Assembly (NCBI GenBank): GCA_016648135.1
Contig: JADDOH010004229.1
Coordinates: 1-64,000, forward strand
Direction of reading: 5' to 3'
Source: Agrypnia vestita
Taxonomy: Eukaryota; Arthropoda; Insecta; Trichoptera; Phryganeidae
DNA: 64,000 bases
Shown: piece after piece, positions 1-11,480 of the stretch
How positions within the stretch are numbered: the stretch's first letter is position 1
Layout of the letters: the number at the start of each line of letters is the position of its first letter
Translations under genes and position numbers: made by a program
Notes under the pieces: generated by a model
Seen by the model: only the letters and a program-made list of their open reading frames with translations
Told to the model about the DNA's origin: nothing
Databases searched by the model: none

Positions 1-1779
1 GTAAATCCAGTATGTACTTCGACTCATATATGAAAGCAACGGACTTCTATAATACGAGAACCCTGGAACATAGATGAGCACGAGCTGATCAAATACTTCT
101 TTTCAAGTTACTTCGGGGACATATTGACTGTCCCAGCCAACTGGAGCTGGTTTCTCTTTACGCTCCATCAAGGCGAACCCGAAAGTCCGTGTTCTTCCAT
201 GTACCCAGAAGTAGAACCTCTTATGCACAGAACTCATTCACCAGCGAACGTATAAAGCATACAATGACCACTTTAATGACATTAATATATTTAATACTAA
301 CATTTCAGCTCTTAAAAATCGTATTTAAACCGCCCATATTACTTGTTTCTATATATCTATACGATACCACACGAACATCTCAGCCTTTAAAAATCATATT
401 TAAACCGCCTATATTACTTGTTCCTATATCTTCACCGGACTGCCTTAGACCGACCATCGTCATACACGCACCCCAGCCAAACGCTCATCACTCTTTGCAC
501 ATAGCCCCATATCTTCACCACATACACAGTATACCTACACACACACTCCACTCAACCACAATCCCATACACCTCACTCCACTTCCCCCTCTCACTTCCAC
601 TCCTATCTCTCTATTTTGTGTATTTTTTCTCTTTTTTTTATTAAGGTTTTACTCTTGTCCGTTCTGGATTACTTTGTATTTTTATTTCTATTTTGGATCT
701 CTGTAATTGGTTTACCAACTATCCAATACGTTATGTCATTATAATAAATTATAGATACTGTTGAGATTCCTAAAATATAAAAAATAAAATAAATAAAATT
801 AATCATTCTAGATATAGGAGAGAAATAGCCTAGATTGGTATTGTATTGTAAGACTTGGTGTGAAATAAGCTTGGAGATCACATTAATCGGACACTGTTTA
901 ATGTCTTTTTGCAAAAGGAATTTACGAGTCTATAGTTTGTTATTAAATATTTTGTACTGTCATGAATTGTGTTATTATTTTACATAGGTGTCCGTATTTT
1001 TTTATCTTTTTACCAAAGAAATTGTGTTAAAATTTCTGTAGAAAACCACATTTAACCGATTTAAAAATATATCGAATCGACCATTTTCATTTAATTTTTA
1101 AATTTTTTTACAAAATTAACTTCATTTAGGCACCTAAAGTCCATACTGGTTGACATAATCGTGTCATTTGTAGGTGTGAGGAATATTCTTCAATACATAT
1201 TCTCTCTTCTTCAGCTAGAATTTTGTTGTGAAATTTGCATACGAAGTAACCCGAATGCCGGTGAATGGATTCACTTCTTATACATATAAAATATTGAATT
1301 TTTCATAACGCGACTAATGGAATAGACGGGCGAAGTTACAATGCCGTTCTTTCATAAAGGATTCTAGTCATGTATGATCGTTACCGATGATCGGATCTAC
1401 CTAAGGGAAGCATATGGAATCTTACATCTACATCTGCAATCTGGATACTGTCAGCATTCTAAGGGATGCTAACAAAGGGATGCTAACAAAATGAAATTCA
1501 CAGTGTTTTGTAATGACATAATATAACTGTCGCAATTTTTCTTCCTTGAATGCTCGTACGATAAAAGAAAAAATTAAATGAGGTCCAAATCTTCTCATCT
1601 TTCATTTTTATTACTAAAGGTCCATATTTCTTCCTTGTCAAATACTTAAAAGGTTTGTGTAGAACATTTATTAATATTTAAGTAATTGCTCTAAGTTTTT
1701 AAATGAATGTTTGATAACATGGCGTGCCTTGAGCAAGTAAAATAACATAACTTTTAAACTATAATTATATAATAACATG
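1..1779. other. AT-rich DNA without a recognised gene
   Basis: No recognisable gene. A stop-free stretch on the plus strand (about 34-258) has mixed base composition but no start codon at its beginning, and its translation (motifs WNIDEHELIKYF, WSWFLFTL) resembles nothing I can name. It could be the edge of a mobile element or host unique sequence. The pyrimidine- and CA-rich tract at 470-620 is low complexity and makes the long predicted frame there untrustworthy. Confidence 0.5.
299..431. repeat. 75 bp tandem duplication
   Basis: The segment beginning CATTTCAGCTCTTAAAAATC at 301 recurs as CATCTCAGCCTTTAAAAATC at 376, giving a 75 bp period. The matching part runs about 55 bp per unit, through the shared TTTAAACCGCC and TATTACTTGTT blocks, with a few substitutions. 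The divergence suggests it is not recent. Confidence 0.8.
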
Positions 1780-1895
1780 CTCGGTGATCTAGCGGTAGGA
1801 AACACGCCTAGGGATTAAGTGGTTGGAAGTTCGAGCTCTGTGCTGGAAGACATCCAAGTTAATCCTATTTTCATAACAACCACTTAATCATTAGA
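1780..1895 (+). mobile_element. tRNA-derived SINE, copy 1 of 3
   Basis: The head carries a tRNA-like A-box region (TGATCTAGCGGTAGGA, 1785-1800) and a degraded B-box (AGTTCGAGCTCTG near 1829). These are the internal RNA polymerase III promoter elements of tRNA-derived SINEs. The body shares CTATTTTCATAAC with the copies at 21.9 and 26.3 kb, which is why I group the three. The AT-rich tail has no clear TSD. A degenerate tRNA pseudogene is the alternative, but the shared non-tRNA body argues for a SINE. Confidence 0.55.
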
Positions 1896-2458
1896 TATCT
1901 TATGAATACGAAAAAAAGTTTTATGAAAAAGTATGGATAAATTTTGTTGCGTCTATCTAAAAAAGTTATATAAGGAAGTAGTAACTTCAAAAGAAAGTGA
2001 TGGTTATGTAGACGGATTCACTATTTTGATTTTAATTTGAATGCAGTATTTCAGCAGAGCAGTAATAATATAATCTTATTATAACATTGTAGCATGGTTC
2101 AGCCATAGTCTAATTGGAGGTGTATGATGAAAGTAATTATCTATGTTAATTGACGAAACTTATATGCTAATGAACATAATGCAAGTTTTGGTACGGAAAA
2201 TTATGAAATATTATAGAGTTTATGCCGTCATACAAAAAATAGGAATGTTATGTTTTAGTTTATGGACAAACAGTAATTTTATTTTATTTTATTTTTCATT
2301 TATTGGTTTTCTTACAGCCATATAATTAATAAATCTTGAAAAAAAAACAATTATTGATGTACAGAGCCTTTGGCCAATTACAAAAAACCACATATATATA
2401 GAAGAATATTATACCAGGATCGATAAAAAAATAAAAAAACAATATGTCAAATAGTGAC

Positions 2459-2546
2459 TTTGTATGAGTGTGTGTATTTGTGTGTTTTTTATGTGTGCGT
2501 GTGTGTATGCGTTTTTATGTGTTCGTGTGTGTGTTCACATGTGTGG
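2459..2546 (+). repeat. imperfect (GT)n microsatellite
   Basis: A run of TG/GT dinucleotides broken by TTT and CA interruptions (GTGTGTATTTGTGTG, GTGTGCGTGTGTGTATG). It lies directly next to the LINE remnant on its 3' side (minus strand), a common position for simple repeats seeded by retrotransposon tails. The apparent small cysteine-rich frame here is an artefact of the repeat. Confidence 0.85.
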
Positions 2547-2549
2547 GAA

Positions 2550-2870
2550 GAAAAATGTCATCGCACGAGTTTATACGTAAGGGATTTTATAAACTGCTCA
2601 AAACTTAAATATAAAATATCGAGATCTGCAAAGGCCGTGTCATAGATATCTAGAACTCTGTTAATAAAACAGTTTTTACCATAGTTTGTTCTCCAATGAT
2701 TTAAGTGGACAAGGCGTGGTACTCTTGTTCGTCTCTGCGGGATATTAAAGTGTATCGAATTTAAAATTTCAGGTAAATCTATGCGATTAAGTATTTTGTA
2801 AAGGTATTTCATATCGCTTATCTTCAAGAGTAGTTATCTTGTGGTGGTGTCAGCCTATCAGATAAACTAT
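2550..2870 (-). pseudogene. LINE reverse transcriptase C-terminal remnant
   Basis: Read on the minus strand, the region encodes the extreme C-terminal tail typical of insect Jockey/CR1-like LINE polyproteins: MKYLYKILNRIDLPEIL, then NIPQRRTR, then RTNYGKNCFINRVLDIYD. Known relatives have the pattern (F/Y)LYK-L-N-ID-P-LL...RTNYG...PI-R. Only about 90 residues survive. There is no catalytic reverse transcriptase or endonuclease domain, and the 5' side is lost. It ends at the GT microsatellite. This is a 5'-truncated, dead copy. The exact clade cannot be fixed from this piece. Confidence 0.7.
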
Positions 2871-3180
2871 TGTCTGTATCTAATCTTCATTTACATTTTT
2901 TTTATGAATCTATATTAAATTGATAAAAGTATGTGATCACCATATCATCATCTTGTAGTCACCGTATTTTCAAACAAAAAATATCAAACAATGAAATAAA
3001 TGCTCCGCGCGACGTCAGTGTCAAACTGGAATGGCCAATGGAGTAGCTTTAGAAAAAAATACCACTACACAATTTACGTGTTACAGATGGTATCACTCAC
3101 ACTAATGCAAGTGGCTTTCACAAAGTGACGGGACCCTACTAAAATATATAGTTTTATATTAAAATATATAGTTTTTATTA

Positions 3181-3366
3181 AAACTAGCCTTAACCCGTAA
3201 AACTCACGGGACATAGGTAATAATAATTAACAAGAACCCTCGCGTAAACATGAGCCCCGCGCTGATTGACGTGTGGCACTCGGGTACTCAGGCCTCATTA
3301 GCGGCTAGTCATTACCAGTGTTGTTTTTGTAATTCCAGCCTAATTCCAATGAGTTACGGATAGTCA
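3181..3366. repeat. dispersed repeat, relative at 31 kb
   Basis: About 185 bp beginning AACTAGCCTTAACCCGTAAA and containing GATTGACGTGTGGCACTC, CATTAGCGGCTAGT and CAGTGTTGTTTTTGTAATTC. A diverged copy in the same orientation lies at 30985-31170 (GATTGATGGGTCGCACTC, CATTAGCGGCTAGT, CAGTGTTGTTGTTGTAATTG). No coding potential is visible. It is probably the untranslated end of a retroelement. Confidence 0.75.
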
Positions 3367-4810
3367 GACATTTTAAATTAGGATAGTTGATGAAAATTTT
3401 ATGTTCAAATGTTTATATTTATATTCTGAGCGATTGTGCAGGTGATGTTAGGAGTTATTGAAAGCAACGTTTAAATTTAAGGGTCTTTCAGTATTCAACC
3501 TCGATAAAAAAATGGTTATTTGCCACAAGGACCAAATATTTTTTGATCATCAATAAATTGAGAGGATATAAGGAGAGAAAGGGGCAGCAAAGGAGGGATA
3601 TTAAATATTGACAGAAATATTCAGAGCACGCCTTGCTAGGTACGTGACCCCGTAAGAGATTGATGGTTATATCATATTTAATCGTAATACCCAGCCTCCG
3701 ATAGGGCCATAGTTTACAGAAGCACTGAAGATTAGCTTCGATCGATATTAAGACGATCCAAATAGAAAAAAGGTCATAAAATTTCGCTTTTATAGAAAAC
3801 CGCCCTGAAAATGAATATTAGTGTTATAATATGTAGGTATATGAGATATTCAAAAATCTCATAAAATGTCTCATTTGTAGCTAATTTTAAATGTCACTTT
3901 CTAAAATGAAATTCAATATAACGATGATTAGGAATGCAATTAGAGGATGTTGTAATATTATGATGTGTTTGTTTTAATATTCCAATATCCAAAATTCATC
4001 CATTAATTAATGAATAAGCAATATCTATTATGAATGTTGCAAGGGAAATCTCATCAGTTAGATTTAATTAAGCATCGCGTTAAATTATTTTCAGCTACGG
4101 GATTGTGGTTTCAGTGAAGTTGTAAATTTAAGTATAGATAGAAAATGTTGATCAAGGCTTTAATTCTTCTTTTGGTTTAGGGGCATTGAAAAATTGCGGT
4201 AATGCGGATTAGAATATGCAAACCACGAGTGCGGCTTAGGGTGTATTAAATTCCTAATGTGTTTCAAAGAAAAAGAACCGTAAATTACAGATGACAAATG
4301 TGGTCTTTTGTGACTCGGAAATATTTTTTGCAACTGAAAACACAAATTTAACTTTAATTTTGAAAGTGGCATTTGAAGTAGTTAAACTTTAAGTTCACGT
4401 AAAGATAAGATAATACACGGTCATTTGTCACAGCGCTCCTCAAGTAAATGTAATTCGTGATTAAATTTCAAGTTTATGATTTTTAATATCTTAATCTTTT
4501 TTATTAAAACAACGTTTGCAATATATCGGCAGTGGGGTAATAAATTTTAATTGTTCAGGATTCAGTTCAGTTTCCTGTGGATACCAAGTTGTAAAAATAA
4601 GTATGGGGAGGAAATATCCGCTACCAGATAAGTAACGCATTGTCCCATTTATAATACTGCATTCCGTTTACCGATAAAATAAATTAATATTCAAACACTT
4701 TTTAATAAATAAACAATAAGAGAATAATAATAAAATGAAGCCGAGATATTGCATCTTGACATATTATATTATGCGGATACATGATTTAAAAAAATATGGA
4801 TTATTATATA
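3367..4810. other. AT-rich spacer, nothing recognised
   Basis: No recognisable gene, repeat or RNA. The 70-codon frame on the minus strand around 4160-4372 has no family resemblance and ordinary intergenic composition. Confidence 0.5.
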
Positions 4811-7048
4811 CTAGGGTGGAGCGATATTTTTTTTTTCGTTTGGTAGTGATCTAATAGTGAAAAGTTTGTGCCTTTTATACTTAAACTAAGCCGTGGAAAA
4901 TATTATTTTATTTGGTTTGTATTAATAGCCTCCGCTACGTCATTGAATTATTGAGGGAGGGGACAGTTAGCACCACTCTTGTCGCGTCGTCAGTCGTCAG
5001 TGCGCTCTTGTTTTTCGCTTGCGTTACACGCTCGCTCGCCTATTTTATAAAAAAGCTTAGTTTTTATTTCGTAACAAATATGCAGAGAACTCGAAGTGCA
5101 TTTATATGTCCTCTTTTTGGTCATGTTTTTGAGATAAAAGAGAACGTTCTACCTACTTGTAAAGATGTCATGAAATACTAAGAATGAACGAGACATTAAC
5201 TAAAGTTGCAATTGAGCCCACACTTTCAGAAATAGCAAATATAGTGACATCCAGAATTGAAAATATATGGCAAACTGCATCTATTCCGATAGTTACACGC
5301 ACAAAGGTCGTACTGATGTTAAAAGCATATCATTTAAAATGCAAAAACCTACTCAAGTCTATCACCCCGAGACTCTCCCCGAATAAGCTAGAAAGGTTTT
5401 CGGCAAAGCAGTAAGTTACTTTTTGATATTGCAGCATGCAAGAGTAAAAAATTTGCTCATGTATGTGTCTAATTAATAAAAATGTTTCTAAATAAGACTA
5501 AACTTTTTTAATTAATCAAAGAAGCTCTCGGAGTATGATAATAGGCAGAATCGATGTAACCGTTACGAAGAACGGCAAAAAACCCTAAAGAGGAAACAGG
5601 AACGGGAGAACCGCTCAACTACAGCCTTAAATACTTCGTCACCTGTTTTAGAAGTACTTCTTCGGCATCGTCAACGTCTGAAAGGCTTACAAGTTTAAAT
5701 AATTTCATAAACACAGTAATTGAAGTACGGCGGTGTTATAAGATTGCTTGAAAAAAGGCTACAAAAACCGCTTAAGTGGATAATTTGTTTACTCCACATG
5801 AACTAACTTCCTTTTCATCTTGATGGGTATGCTTCGGGGCCAAAGTCTTACACTGGGCCATTAGAGAATGTACTTGAGACCTGTGAACAGTTGCCTGTTA
5901 AAAATTTCAGCGCATTGAAGGATTGCTTCCAGAAATGGCCTGAGATTTGAGTACAGATCAACAGTACTTGCACAAGATTGTCTCAGCCGTCCTTGAGGGT
6001 GATTTTCCAGAAAATCTGACACATAAATCTCTAGGTAAAATATTATATGCCCGTTGGGTCACACGTACTAATTGAATATTACGTTTATATGTAAACAACA
6101 GAGACACTAAGGGAAATTTTGACAATTTTTGCTACATTTGTTGTAAAAGTGTATGTACGCACCAACTTGGTTCAACATTAAAAATAAACCTTCATGCAAA
6201 GATGGCACACGGCATCTTTTTAACATAATTATGGCTTCCAGGTATCTACCAGAAGATCTAAAAAAGGTTATCGATCCTGTCGCTCAACGCCATAGCTATT
6301 TTGCACATCCCGAGAGCATCCTTCTTGCAATGATAACTAATAACACATTCGCGAACTGGTAGCCTGGCGCGTATTAAAGGCACGCAGTATGCCTCAAGCA
6401 ACACCGAGGTTGTTTGATATGCCGTCTGTAAATTCCTATATTTCAACATATATTGATTTGATAAATTGGCAGGAAATATTAACTGAACCACCGATTATGA
6501 AACACTTTTCTCAACGAGAAATTCAGTATATCGTTGAATCAGGTGGTGAGGGTGAACTATTATGCTTAAGGCTTCCGAGCCATACTCAAGATGTTGAACG
6601 GGTTGTAAAGATAACGATAGATGCAGCCATTTTTCAATGCACAAAAAAATCACGATTTGGTGCAATGAAAGCCAAACTGGAATCACGAAACGTAATGCCT
6701 AAATTTGAGACAAAAAGAGATTTTCGAGCATTTTGATTGTTTGTTTTTATAATATTATTATTTTAATTTGTTCATATTTTTGATTACAGAGTAATAATAA
6801 GTATCTTAATTATATATTACGTATCATTTGTTACCCACTTACTATTATATTAAGGTCCATATTTAGCCATTATTATACCAAACTTTTTTCATTAAATTTA
6901 AATTTTTGAAGTTAGTGCGGAGGCAAATGACGTTCACCAAGTCAATTGAAAATAATATTAATGTTTAGTTTAATATAAGGCACCAATCCCCCCTATTACA
7001 ACTTTAAATAAAATAAAAAAATTTTCGTACATCCGTGCTCCACCCTAT
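4811..7048 (+). mobile_element. 2.24 kb TIR DNA transposon, unplaced family, copy 1
   Basis: Left end CTAGGGTGGAGC and right end GCTCCACCCTAT form 12 bp TIRs with one mismatch. The flanks TATATA (4805-4810) and TATACA (7049-7054) fit a 6 bp TSD with one substitution. Inside lies one broken gene (5080-6736, +). A second copy with related ends (TTAGGGTRGGCC) and a perfect 6 bp duplication sits at 9541-13852. With its piggyBac removed that copy is about 2.20 kb, close to this one. A CpG-containing promoter-like stretch (4950-5060) lies just before the first ATG. I cannot assign a named superfamily: piggyBac and Tc1/mariner duplicate 4 and 2 bp, and hAT and P duplicate 8 bp. Confidence 0.8.
5080..6736 (+). 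pseudogene. broken gene of unplaced transposon (transposase-like)
   Basis: Several frames together give one protein that aligns block by block with the copy at 9917-13528. The N-terminus is MQRTR...ICPLFG (ATG at 5080), then NVLPTCKDVMKYY, IVTSRIENIWQTASIP and LKAYHLKCKNLLKS. A middle block reads GYASGPKSYTGPL, followed by ARWVTRTN, YAPTWFNIKNKPSCKDG, RYLPEDLKKVIDPVAQRHSY and HPESILLAMI. The C-terminus is YIDLINWQEILTEPP...VERVVK...MPKFETKRDFRAF, ending at the TGA before 6737. Frameshifts and stops separate these blocks, so it is dead. I recognise the pattern as a conserved protein common in arthropod genomes, without a secure family name. Its location inside TIRs implies it is the element's transposase (inference). 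Confidence 0.7.
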
Positions 7049-7054
7049 TATACA

Positions 7055-7675
7055 TACACTAAACTTATATTACCTATAATGTACTTGAAATATAAGTTGA
7101 AAATGTTTTAAGTTAATAGTTTTCTAATTTTACATGTAAAACAATTAACTTTGCCATCGGTAGTAATTTTCCTAGTAGGTCAAAGTAAGGTGAATTTATC
7201 TGTATTAATTAATTTCACGGACAGTAATGATTTTGATGTCATAATAAGTCAAAAGCTTGTACAAAAATTACGGATACAGATTTCACATATATATTCATAT
7301 ATCCATATGTAGGTAAAAACATAAACATGTTCACATGTTTTTATTTTAGATTGAAAATATTGACATATACACTCAAGCCTAATATTCCAGGTTTTCAGGA
7401 TGGTGAGACAATAATTGATTGTATTGTGAGTTATTCTTTCGCGGGTTACTTATTGCCTAAGTTCGTCCCATATCGTAGCCATTATCAGGGATGATGCGAT
7501 GAAAAATGACGTGATATACCCCAACCTGAGTGAAATCGTCACCTTTTTCTTCCAGTTCCTCAGAGTGTTCGATACTCTAGCTTTACTTTACGTGTGGTTT
7601 TCTTTTTTAATAATTTTCTACATGTGCGTCATTTATTTTGATACCTTGATTAACTTCTTTCTATCTGCGAATATC
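7055..7675. other. AT-rich spacer, nothing recognised
   Basis: No gene or repeat recognised. The short hydrophobic frame at 7499-7702 (+) runs into the tail of the adjacent LINE and is probably not a gene. Confidence 0.5.
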
Positions 7676-8715
7676 TTAAGTACTTACTTACTTATTTACT
7701 AAATTACCATGAAACTGTTTCTCCTCCGGAGTGGGCAGAGAGGATAGAGCGCCACACTCTTCTGTCCTAAAATATAACTCTATAATACATCTTCCCATGC
7801 AAGCTCGCCGGTTGTTGAGGCTTCTAACGGGACTATCTTCCAGTATCTGGTTAATCTGGTCAAGCCACGTCTTCCGCGGTCGCCCCACCTTTCTGGCGCC
7901 ATCAAACTTCCATTATATATTTTCTTACCATTCATTCCTCATTCATTTGCTCAACATTCCCAAACTATCTGAGCGTACCTTTTTTAATTCTATTAATTAT
8001 GCTAAGGTCAGCTTTACATTCATTCCTAATATATTCATTCTTTACTCTATCATAAATGGATTTGTCACACATACGTCTAAGGGATCTCATCTCCACTGCA
8101 TTCAGTTTTCTTTCGTTTCCCTTCTGCCAGCTCCAGGCTTCAGTGTTGGTACCAGAATTCCATAATGTACCGCTAGTTTTGCCTCGGAAAACATATTTCT
8201 ATTATAAACTTTTGCGTTCAAAGCACCGTTTAGCCTATTCCCCGCAGTCACTATCCTCTCGATATCTTTCTCAACATTTCCTCTTCTATCGAACATACTT
8301 CCTAAGTACACAAACTCGTCTACTTGTTCCTAACATTTATTATCTACTAGTATTTCACACATTGTCTTACTTTTCTCTTTCTCTAATACCACCACTTTTG
8401 ACTTGTTTACGTTCATAATAAGGTCACTATCCTTGCATACATCATACATCCTGTTTACTAGACTCTGTAAGTCTTGTTCGCTATTTGCCATTAATACTGC
8501 ATCATCCGCGTACCGTAAATAGAATCAAATCACTAATTTTCGTTCCTACATTCATACATTCCAGTTCTTTCACACAATTATCCGTATTGTACATATTGCA
8601 CAATTATCCGTATTGTACAAGTTTCACACAATTATCCGTATGTACAAGTTGAACAGCCATTGAGACATTACGCAACCCTGTTTGGCACCTTTTGTAATAT
8701 CAAACCATGGTGTAA
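7676..8715 (-). pseudogene. RTE-like LINE, 5'-truncated, with reverse transcriptase motifs
   Basis: Minus-strand reading gives, in order, FDITKGAKQGCVMSQWLFN (reverse transcriptase block ending near 8670), YADDAVLMANSEQDL (the catalytic YADD box), NVNKSKVVVLEKEK, YLGSMFDRRGNVEKDIE, AKLAVHYGILVPTL, KLNAVEMRSLRRMC, WFGNVEQM and finally GRPRKTWLDQI. This order is that of RTE-type non-LTR retrotransposons. At least three frame changes break it. The endonuclease half is absent. The 3' end is followed by a short (ACTT)n-like tail (7676-7702), the simple-repeat tail usual for RTE elements. A 52 bp stub sharing this 3' end lies at 47520. Confidence 0.85.
8569..8641. repeat. short tandem repeat inside the LINE
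   Basis: CACAATTATCCGTATTGTAC occurs three times with small variations (starting near 8573, 8600 and 8627) inside the reverse transcriptase region of the LINE. This local duplication is one cause of the broken frame there. Confidence 0.75.
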
Positions 8716-9364
8716 TATCAAACCATACTTTCTTAGTATTTTAAAGGATATTCAAATTACAAATAATTTGTTTGAAGCAACTCCTAACACAAGGCTATAC
8801 TAAAAAAGTGATTTAATATTTTTTTAGGTCTTAAAATCGAACTAAAGCGTGACACGTGAAATAATAAAATAAAAAAATAAAAAAATTTGTCTATTAAGAA
8901 GTACCTTACATAATACATATACTTGGAAACTTATTTGTAAACTTTGCCTAAACATATAACAACACAGTTTCCAGCGTGGTAGGCATGGTAGGACATTACA
9001 ATAAATATAAACATTAAAAAATAATAAATAATAATTTATGTAGCACCATTTTTTCAAATATGTCACCTCATTATCATATTAATTTATAAAAAAAATAAGA
9101 ATACGAAGTTACAAAAAAATCTTCATGGGGTTCGTCTATGAACCGGAAATACCCTGTCAAAGACTTGCTAACATATAGGCACCGAGGTGAATTATTCTAT
9201 GACACTGGCTACTACGATTACTTTAGTTAACAGACGATCACGTATGTCAATGTTACCTGGACATTTCTTAAAAACAAATTGCTTAAGGCTGGACATTCAC
9301 AGTTTTATCATGATAATGCCAACTTTATACTCGTAAGAAAACATGGTAGATATGCGTAAATGCG
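8716..9364. other. AT-rich spacer, nothing recognised
   Basis: No gene recognised. The 74-codon minus-strand frame at 8842-9066 is rich in Tyr, Phe and Ile, as expected for chance translation of AT-rich DNA. Confidence 0.45.
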
Positions 9365-9540
9365 TACATATAAATTTTCAGTAACTATTGATTATTTATA
9401 AAACATTGAAAAATAATTTTTTGGCCGCGGCCTATCGATTGATGCTTATATTTTCTTTGTAAATAATGTTCCGTTTATTTATATAAGAAAAAAGGTTCTA
9501 TCTAAGTTATCGTCATAAAAAATGTGGTTTAGCATGTACA
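9365..9540 (-). repeat. left half of an interrupted dispersed repeat (repeat X)
   Basis: The reverse complement matches 19770-19935. Shared blocks are AACTTAGATAGAAC, CTTATATAA, GAACATTATTTACAA and GGCCGCGGC/GGCCTCGGC. The other half of this copy is at 14116-14195. The split falls exactly at the ends of the TIR transposon 9541-13852, so this is the pre-insertion target sequence. Confidence 0.75.
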
Positions 9541-10470
9541 TTAGGGTAGGCCAAAAAATATTTTTTGTCATTTCTTAAGGGGCACATCGATAAAAAGGTG
9601 CCAAATGGTCTCAAATTAACATATGTAAAATATCATTATATTCTGATAAGTCTAACTGCCTCCAGATTAATGACGGTATTTCTTTTTTTTTCGAGATATG
9701 TTCTCATTAGGATTCCAAACCAATAAACGTAACTTTCTTCAAGCATAGACAATGTATATCATGATTGCGAGTATGAAGGGTTAGTGGGTTCAGTGTGGGA
9801 GAGTCGAGGAACACCTAGGGCATACGTGCGCCCTGTTCACGTATTTAGTCAGCGTCAGTATAGCTCTGGCCGCAATTACTCGAGGTTGTGTCAGGCTCGT
9901 TTTCCTAATTTCTAGTATGGTTCGCACACGTCAAAAGCAGATATGTCCGTTGTTTGGTGATTCAAGTGATATTAACCCTTATGTTACTAGCGGGCACCCG
10001 GGTATCCATTTCCGACTTCAAGTAAAAATAATTTTATTCATAAACCCTTGATGCTTTTGTCCGTCCGGATCCACATTATTTGAGGTATTTGAAAGAGATT
10101 TATGTATAGTTTGATGCAGTTTTATTTTTAAGAAAGTATTTTATATGACCTCTATATGATGTTTAGTCTTCTGATTACTACCCAGGGTGCCCGGGTACCC
10201 ATTCAGTATTGATATTTTCATTCAGTGATAGACAAATTTTACCATCGGATTTCGTTTTATTGTAAAAATTAATCATGTTCGTTCGTTTTTGAGTCCCGAC
10301 GTTACATCACCATGATGCGCAGATGATAAAAGTATAACTTTATTCAGTTTTTTTGGCACAAAATAACATTTTTTTACAGTATCATTGGATCCAAATAGCA
10401 ATCCTTTACTTTCGCCGGAATATACTTTTTATTTCGTCAACAGTTACCATATTCCAAGATAAAATAATAT

Positions 10471-10561
10471 GTTGTGCTTTGGCATATTACATTGGACATT
10501 TTTACAAGACTTCCTTTGGGAAGTCATGAAAAAATGTCCAATGTAATATTACGTCCACAAC
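10471..10561. repeat. 91 nt hairpin inside the piggyBac
   Basis: Outer arms GTTGTG/CACAAC, a perfect 20 bp stem (10484-10503 with 10530-10549), and an inner GACTTCC/GGAAGTC stem closed by TTTG. It lies just downstream of the transposase remnant on the coding strand. It could be a tiny foldback insertion or a structured 3' region of the element. Confidence 0.85.
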
Positions 10562-10579
10562 TTAAGAGCGGCCAATTCT

Positions 10580-11480
10580 TTCACGTTGGTGAGTTTCTCG
10601 TCCAGATGTTAATTTTCCGGTGTATATTTAGCCAGTAAGAGGATAATAATTTTCTGCATACATATCCACCATACTTTTCTCCCCTATTTAGCGGGTTTAG
10701 ACTAAATGTATTGCATAAATTATATACATCCGCTACAGCGGAGTCTACAGACTGTAGAAAATGATTGCACATTGATTGTAACAGTTGGGTTGTAGAATCT
10801 ATACACGCTGAAAAATTTTGAATTCAGTATCAACCATACACATTTCACGTATCGACGCAGCTCTACCGTCATTCAATCGGTATTTCCTCATATTAGCATC
10901 ATCGAAGCGAGGAAATTCGACGCTCGATACTGGGTATAAATTACATTTGAGCAAATCAAAAATATAATCTGTATGTAGATAATCGGCACCATATACTATC
11001 AGAATACCCATGAATGCATTTAACTCCGATGAAGTCAAATCCTTCCAATGTGTTTTGTTAGTACGATCATGTCCGTTGTACTCAATATATATTTTCCTTG
11101 CCTCTATATTGGTATGACGGACGGAGAGTATCAGCAATTTCTGGTGTAAAAACACATTTGAATGTAATACTAACAGCTAATGCTTTTCTTGATCTGTGTA
11201 AATCACTTATTTGTCGATGATGAACGATATAATGCGACGTAGTTTTATAATGAATATGTGGATTATTATGCCATATCATTTCATTGCTAGCCCGGAAATG
11301 AACTTGAGCAGATGTCGGTGGTTCAATATTATCCTATCTTATTTTTCGCGTGATGCAATATCAAATACAGAAGGTGACGATGAAGAATTAGTAGAAGATA
11401 GTCCATATCTTCTACTAATTCTTCATCGTCACCTTCTGTATTTGAATTTTCATTTTAATCAGTGCATTCTGAAACCCAAT
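10580..11480 (-). pseudogene. piggyBac transposase remnant
   Basis: Minus-strand reading: an acidic N-terminal stretch (GDDEELVED), then HWKDLTSSELNAFMGILI, the block normally written W-PVT--EL-AF-GLLI in piggyBac transposases. It continues with FPRFDDANMRKYR (counterpart of the RFDD block) and IREM. Later pieces (KVWWICMQK, LDEKLTNVKEL) are out of frame. Only part of the catalytic domain survives and the DDD catalytic residues cannot all be located. The acidic region carries a large palindrome (11361-11445) that itself destroys the frame. Confidence 0.75.
11361..11445. repeat. perfect 40 bp inverted repeat, 5 nt spacer
   Basis: Arm 11361-11400 (starts TCAAATACAGAAGG) is perfectly complementary to 11406-11445, separated by GTCCA. 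It lies in the acidic N-terminal coding region of the piggyBac remnant, so part of the gene is present once in each orientation. Absence of mismatches means a recent origin, maintained copying, or an assembly/sequencing snap-back artefact. Confidence 0.95.

Noticed and set aside
189..644. 151-codon plus-strand frame
   Set aside because: It covers a tandem duplication and a CA/CT-rich low-complexity tract. The protein is a Pro/His/Leu repeat with no domain.
2454..2645. Small Cys/Val-rich frame that looks like a secreted peptide
   Set aside because: It is the translation of the (GT)n microsatellite.
9290..9345. TATCATGATAATGCCAAC resembling the HDNA motif of mariner transposases
   Set aside because: Too short, with no neighbouring transposase motifs in any frame.
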